Source: Clostridia bacterium (GTDB lineage Bacteria; Bacillota; Peptococcia; DRI-13; UBA5745). Taken from it: 64,000 nucleotides of DNA. Under the pieces are notes generated by a model. The model saw nothing but the letters and a program-made list of their open reading frames with translations. It was not told where the DNA came from and made no database searches. Of the stretch, positions 60,208 through 64,000 are shown piece after piece. Each line of letters begins with the position of its first letter. The stretch's first letter is position 1. The stretch spans positions 124,001 through 188,000 of the forward strand of contig JAHDMJ010000001.1 in the NCBI GenBank assembly GCA_018436095.1. Reading direction: 5' to 3'. Both the position numbers and the translations under genes were made by a program.

Positions 60208-61629
60208 ATGCCAAAACCAACAGCCTTAACCCGCTTTTGGCAATTGCGTCCGGTCTCCGGGCTGCTCATTGCTTTATTGATATGTCAAACCCTGCTGCTT
60301 TTTCCTGTCGGACAAGCCCAAGCCGCCATTATGGACGAGGTGCAATCTCAGGCCTTTGTTTTAATGGATGGCGATACCGGTCAGATCTTGTTGCAAAGAG
60401 ATATGCACGGTATTCGCAAGCCTGCCAGCACTACCAAGATCATGACCACCTTATTGGCTTTAGAAAAAGGCGACACCGCCGACCCGGTGACCGTGTCCAA
60501 CACCGCCGTATCCTCCGTACCCCGGGATGCTTCCAGCGTCGGTTTAATGCCGGGAGAAATTCTGCCTTTGGAGAAGCTTCTCTACGCCGTCATGCTGGAA
60601 TCCGCCAATGAAGGAGCTAACGCTGTAGCGGAATACGTCAGCGGCTCCATAGAAGAATTTGCTGTTTTAATGAACCAAAGAGCTAAAGAACTGGGGGCAA
60701 AAAACACCCATTTCTCTAATGCCAACGGTTTAAACAGCGATGACCACTACACTACGGCCTACGATATGGCCCTAATTATGAAAAAAGCCATTGAAGACCC
60801 GCGTTTTGTAACCATTTGCTGCGCCTACCAGCACTTTTTGGAACCTACCAACCTGCAAAAGGAACGGCGTATTTTTAATAATAAAAACCGCCTGATTCCT
60901 CAAGGGGCCATGCCCTATGAAGGAATCTTAGGCGGTAAAACCGGTTATACCACTGCCTCCCAAAACACACTGGTAGAAGCTGCCTGCCGGGATGGCCGCA
61001 CTTTGATCTGCGTAGTTTTTCAAGCCCCTAGTTCCCTGGCTTCCTTCCAGGATACCGTGGCGCTGCTAAATTACGGTTTTGATCATTTCCGGCCGGTAAC
61101 CTATGAAGACAGTGAATATGAAGACTCTTATACTTATTTGTTGCACAATGATCTGAATCCGGAACAGGTTAACATCCTTTATGGCGAACCGGTAGAAAAT
61201 GAGGATGGCAGCACCACTGTTGACGTCAGTTTCAATCTGCCTACGGCCAACGCTGATCTCATGTATCCGGAGATTGCCGATATTGCCCTGACCTCGCCGG
61301 TACCGCCGCCGCCTCCCGAGAAAGCCCCTCTGTTTTCTGCGGCAGGAGTCAGCAGCTTTTTTAGAGAAACGCCACCCCTTTCCTGGATTGTCGGCCTCTT
61401 TTCTCTGCTGGCCCTCGTTTTCAGCAAGCTGCTGGAGCTTATTAATCTGCTGCCGTCAGGCCTGGCTTTGATCGTTAAGACTATTCTGGCTATCTTTATG
61501 GGTCTCTTTGTTTTGGCCTGCTTTTTCAGGACCCGGCGCTGGCTGCGCCGCCGCAAACGCCTGCTGCAAAAACAAAAAATGGAGGACAGGAGAAGGGCCT
61601 ACCGGGAGCAACAGTCTTACTGGGGCTAG
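60208..61629 (+). CDS. D-alanyl-D-alanine carboxypeptidase (DacF/PBP5 type)
   Basis: A 473-residue penicillin-binding protein that trims D-Ala from peptidoglycan stem peptides. Signal peptide about residues 18-40. Active site: SxxK in PASTTKIMT (Ser74, Lys77), SxN in ESANEGAN (Ser132-Asn134) and KTG in GGKTGYTTAS (Lys244). A PBP5-type C-terminal domain follows. The end has two hydrophobic segments (about 392-412 and 421-440) and a strongly basic tail, more than the usual amphipathic anchor. In a spore former it may act in cortex synthesis. Confidence 0.93.
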   Translation: MPKPTALTRFWQLRPVSGLLIALLICQTLLLFPVGQAQAAIMDEVQSQAFVLMDGDTGQILLQRDMHGIRKPASTTKIMTTLLALEKGDTADPVTVSNTAVSSVPRDASSVGLMPGEILPLEKLLYAVMLESANEGANAVAEYVSGSIEEFAVLMNQRAKELGAKNTHFSNANGLNSDDHYTTAYDMALIMKKAIEDPRFVTICCAYQHFLEPTNLQKERRIFNNKNRLIPQGAMPYEGILGGKTGYTTASQNTLVEAACRDGRTLICVVFQAPSSLASFQDTVALLNYGFDHFRPVTYEDSEYEDSYTYLLHNDLNPEQVNILYGEPVENEDGSTTVDVSFNLPTANADLMYPEIADIALTSPVPPPPPEKAPLFSAAGVSSFFRETPPLSWIVGLFSLLALVFSKLLELINLLPSGLALIVKTILAIFMGLFVLACFFRTRRWLRRRKRLLQKQKMEDRRRAYREQQSYWG

Positions 61630-61754
61630 GGCTTAGCCCAGGCTAGGCTTGTCCCGCTGCAATAATGCCGAAGCACTGGGGCTGCAGTTTCTGCCGCCGT
61701 CTTACCTGGTGCCGGGGCCGCTCATAATCAGGCTCAAATCAACTAAATTCTCCC

Positions 61755-61783
61755 TTGCTTTTCTGACCTGAAGAAAGTATAAT
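61755..61783 (+). promoter_or_regulatory. Promoter of the SSS symporter gene
   Basis: TTGCTT (61755-61760), 17-bp spacer, perfect TATAAT (61778-61783). It predicts transcript start near 61790. Confidence 0.7.
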
Positions 61784-61966
61784 TATTTTATTCTGAATAG
61801 CGCTATGGCAAAGTGCGTAAAGCAGGCCGGCAGTCATGGATTGCCCGGCAGTAGCAAATGTAGACGGTTTTGCCATAGAGGTTGGCCCCAGCCGGGGCCC
61901 GGGCGGCAGCCCTGGACAGCAGATTTAGCTGTACGATGCACAAAGTAGAACGGAAGGATGGTCTAT

Positions 61967-62062
61967 ATGTCTATGTTTATGATCAATTACAGGCATATTT
62001 CTGCGCCTTGGCGATTTAGTGCCACTAGCGCAGGCGGCCTGATTTTTTATTGCCTTTTTTAA
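61967..62062 (+). CDS. Putative leader peptide, 31 codons
   Basis: ATG 61967 with AAGGA eight bases upstream encodes MSMFMINYRHISAPWRFSAT and eleven more residues (SAGGLIFYCLF), ending at TAA 62060-62062 just after the T-run of the terminator hairpin. The overlap with the hairpin means a ribosome here would block it from forming. There is no run of one amino-acid codon to name a sensed amino acid. Confidence 0.45.
   Translation: MSMFMINYRHISAPWRFSATSAGGLIFYCLF
61991..62048 (+). terminator. Attenuator-type terminator hairpin
   Basis: AGGC, CTGCGC and TGGC pair with GCCA, GCGCAG and GCCT in order, followed by six T (62043-62048). It lies 40 bp upstream of the symporter ribosome site, inside the leader ORF. 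Confidence 0.55.
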
Positions 62063-62101
62063 CGAGAAAAAATAATAAGCACATGATTGGAGGCAATCTT
62101 A

Positions 62102-63661
62102 ATGGCAGCAAAAATTTTTTTATTGATCCTTTTCTTTGTAGTCACTATCGCCATCGGCATCTACTGCCGCAAACATACCACCGACGTCAACAGCTTTATC
62201 CTGGGGGGCCGTTCTGTAGGTCCCTGGCTTACGGCTTTCGCTTACGGCACATCCTACTTTTCCGCCGTGGTCTTCGTGGGTTATGCCGGTCAATTCGGCT
62301 GGAAATACGGCTTGTCCGCCACCTGGATCGGCTTGGGCAACGCCTTTATCGGCAGCCTGCTGGCCTGGGTAGTCCTGGGCCGCCGCACCAGAATCATGTC
62401 CAACCATTTAGAAGCCGCCACTATGCCGGAGTTTTTCGGCAAACGCTACAACAGCCAGGCGCTTAAGATCGTCTCCTCCGCCATCATCTTCGTTTTTTTG
62501 GTGCCCTACACCGCTTCCATCTACAACGGCTTATCGAGGCTCTTTGCCTTGGCCTTTGACCTGCCTTATTGGGTTTGTGTTTTGGGCATGGCTGTATTGA
62601 CGGGCCTGTATGTTATTCTGGGGGGCTACATGGCCACCGCCATCAATGACTTTTTCCAGGGCATTATCATGCTGGCGGGTATTGTGGCCGTCATTGCTTC
62701 CGTCCTTAACGGTCAGGGCGGTTTCTTTGCCGCCGTTAATTCCCTGGCCCAATTAAAAAGCGATATTCCCATAACCTTAGGCCAGTCCGGAGCCTTCACT
62801 TCCTTTTTCGGACCTGATCCGGTCAATCTTTTAGGCGTCATCATTCTTACCTCTCTGGGCACCTGGGGCCTGCCTCAGATGGTTCACAAATTTTATACCA
62901 TTAAGAGTGAAAAATCCGTGGCTGCCGGTACGGTTATCTCCACTATTTTCGCCTTGGTGATCGCCGGCGGCTGCTACTTTCTGGGGGGCTTTGCCCGTTT
63001 ATTCGACAATGCCGCCATTTACAACAGCCAAGGCAAGATAATGTACGACAGCATCATTCCTTACATGCTATCGGGTCTGCCGGATATCCTGATCGGCATC
63101 GTCATTATCCTGGTGCTTTCGGCTTCCATGTCCACTTTATCCGCCCTGGTGCTGACTTCCAGCTCCACCATGACCCTGGACTTTCTTAAAGGCCTCTTCC
63201 TGAAAAACATGACGGAAAAGAATCAGGTTTTGATCATGCGGCTCCTGATTGTTTTCTTCATTGCCTTGTCTGTGATTTTCGCCCTCAATCCGCCGGATTT
63301 CATCGCTCAGTTGATGGGAATTTCCTGGGGCGCCCTGGCCGGCTCCTTCCTGGCTCCCTTCCTTTACGGCCTTTACGGCAAATGGGTCACCCGCAAAGCA
63401 GTTTGGGCCAGCTTTATTACCGGCGTGGGCATTACACTGGCCAACCTCTTCTTCCCCTTTGTCGGCAGCCCCATCAATGCCGGCGCTCTGGCCATGGTGG
63501 CCGGCCTCATCGTCGTTCCCCTGGTCAGCCTCTTCACTCAGAATCCCTACTGCTCCACCATTGACGCCACTTTCTCCTGCTATGAAGAAGAAGTCGTGGT
63601 GCCCAAGCGGGTAGCCTTGTCCAACGGCGCTGCCGGAAAAAAGGAGACCTTCGAGGCCTGA
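62102..63661 (+). CDS. Sodium:solute symporter (SSS family)
   Basis: A 519-residue membrane protein with about 13 hydrophobic segments. Seen: SFILGGRSVGPWLTAFAYGTSYFSAVVFVGYAGQFGW in the sodium-site position, and LSASMSTLSALVLTSSSTMTLDFL. It differs clearly from the PutP-like protein at 32086-33651 and lacks the PutP SDMSGW motif, so the substrate (organic acid, amino acid or vitamin) is open. GGAGG nine bases before ATG 62102 sets the start. Its long leader suggests regulation by attenuation. Confidence 0.88.
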   Translation: MAAKIFLLILFFVVTIAIGIYCRKHTTDVNSFILGGRSVGPWLTAFAYGTSYFSAVVFVGYAGQFGWKYGLSATWIGLGNAFIGSLLAWVVLGRRTRIMSNHLEAATMPEFFGKRYNSQALKIVSSAIIFVFLVPYTASIYNGLSRLFALAFDLPYWVCVLGMAVLTGLYVILGGYMATAINDFFQGIIMLAGIVAVIASVLNGQGGFFAAVNSLAQLKSDIPITLGQSGAFTSFFGPDPVNLLGVIILTSLGTWGLPQMVHKFYTIKSEKSVAAGTVISTIFALVIAGGCYFLGGFARLFDNAAIYNSQGKIMYDSIIPYMLSGLPDILIGIVIILVLSASMSTLSALVLTSSSTMTLDFLKGLFLKNMTEKNQVLIMRLLIVFFIALSVIFALNPPDFIAQLMGISWGALAGSFLAPFLYGLYGKWVTRKAVWASFITGVGITLANLFFPFVGSPINAGALAMVAGLIVVPLVSLFTQNPYCSTIDATFSCYEEEVVVPKRVALSNGAAGKKETFEA

Positions 63662-63702
63662 CCTGTCGGGCTCCTTTTTAGGGCTAACCAGCCGGCAGCA
63701 AA

Positions 63703-63957
63703 TCAGCATTTGGCTTTGGCGTACTTTTTCTTCGTCGCCTCGCCGCCTCGCAAATGACGCTCTGCCTTGTTTTGCTCCAGCACGACTTTGGCTTTGGCCG
63801 CCAGATCCTTGTTGATGGACGGTAACCTTTCCGTAAGGTCTTTGTGGATCGTTGATTTTGATACACTGAAGATCTGCGCAGTCTGACGTACGGTGGCCTC
63901 TGTATCCAACATATAATTACAGACGTCCAATACCCGTTTCCTTATATAATCCTGCAT
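63703..63957 (-). CDS. spoIIID: Stage III sporulation transcriptional regulator SpoIIID
   Basis: An 84-residue DNA-binding protein acting in the mother cell after sigma-E. Seen: MQDYIRKRVLDVCNYMLDTEATVRQTAQIFSVSKSTIHKDLTERLP with the helix-turn-helix, then the basic C-terminal tail. Length and sequence are typical. It marks the organism as a spore former. Its promoter lies near or beyond the right edge. Confidence 0.96.
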   Translation of the reverse strand: MQDYIRKRVLDVCNYMLDTEATVRQTAQIFSVSKSTIHKDLTERLPSINKDLAAKAKVVLEQNKAERHLRGGEATKKKYAKAKC

Positions 63958-64000
63958 TCTGTCATCCCCCCGACCCTGCCCAATTTTCCTTACATCTTAT

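Larger units (their letters stand above)
61630..62101 (+). promoter_or_regulatory. Long leader region of the SSS symporter gene
   Basis: Promoter at 61755-61783, then about 310 nt of leader. Near the 5' end CTATGGCAAA (61803-61812) pairs with TTTGCCATAG (61869-61878) around an inner GCCGG/CCGGC stem. GGCCCC-AGCC-GGGGCC forms a hairpin at 61884-61899. A 31-codon leader ORF (61967-62062) overlaps a terminator-like hairpin (61991-62048). The layout resembles transcription attenuation or a riboswitch. 61630-61754 shows nothing recognised. Confidence 0.55.

Noticed and set aside
61790-61900. Known riboswitch class (glycine, THF, c-di-GMP, guanidine) in the symporter leader
   Set aside because: The stem-loop is clear, but I could not match the conserved cores of these classes by eye.

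Overview
The window comes from a spore-forming, low-to-mid GC Gram-positive bacterium, most likely class Clostridia (Bacillota). The evidence is SpoIIID at the right edge, an Mbl-type MreB, a NifS/NifU-type Fe-S pair behind an Rrf2 regulator, TagGH/TagB-like polymer genes, an LCP-family attachment enzyme and several secreted proteins ending in copper-amine-oxidase-N ('stalk') domains. A TolC-like protein leaves open some diderm character. No rRNA or tRNA gene was seen.

Layout. 1-10.8 kb: a leftward, visibly AT-richer surface-glycan operon behind one good promoter (TagG-like permease, TagH-like ATPase, glycerophosphotransferase, RmlA, GT2, GT56/WecF-like transferase, ATP-grasp enzyme, epimerase, DegT/WecE-like aminotransferase, WbqC-like protein, RmlB cut by the window edge). 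Together these suggest a dTDP-4-amino-4,6-dideoxyhexose-containing polymer exported by an ABC transporter. 10.9-20.6 kb: a second glycan block (GT2, initiating sugar transferase, FlaA1/CapD-type dehydratase, epimerase, O-antigen ligase/polymerase with a TPR-like tail), interrupted by a BRO-type antirepressor gene and recQ. 20.7-31.6 kb: secreted stalk-domain proteins, a YdcF-like protein, a 54-bp perfect palindrome, a HAD hydrolase, remnants of a retron Ec67-like reverse transcriptase/TOPRIM gene and of a HipA-like kinase, and a TolC-like gene.

29.4-38.2 kb: two large paralogous secreted proteins stand as an inverted pair, each with a nearly identical long 5' leader, TTG start and terminator. 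They enclose a PutP-like symporter and an IS110-family element. The non-coding DNA upstream of the IS110 transposase holds two tandem, structurally matched hairpin modules that look like the two loops of a bridge RNA.

38.3-64 kb: mostly core genes (TagA/WecG transferase, dNTPase, a PyrK-like plus TrmFO/GidA-like redox pair, LCP protein, Mbl, DUF362 ferredoxin protein, Upp, MutM, Rrf2-NifS-NifU, YkgJ-like protein, hemolysin III family, Crp/Fnr regulator, thioesterase, Fur, RmuC, DacF-type carboxypeptidase, SSS symporter, SpoIIID). Long gene-free gaps here carry a family of ~20-bp repeats laid out as head-to-head arrays with a 40-41-bp period (41.0-41.3 and 53.8-54.1 kb, with relatives at 46.5-46.8 kb). 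The last symporter has a long leader with a structured element, a 31-codon leader ORF and an overlapping terminator.

Strongest candidates for undescribed biology: the IS110 bridge-RNA candidate, the phased inverted repeat arrays, the inverted surface-protein pair with its leader RNA, and the attenuator-like symporter leader. All calls come from reading the sequence; no database search was run.
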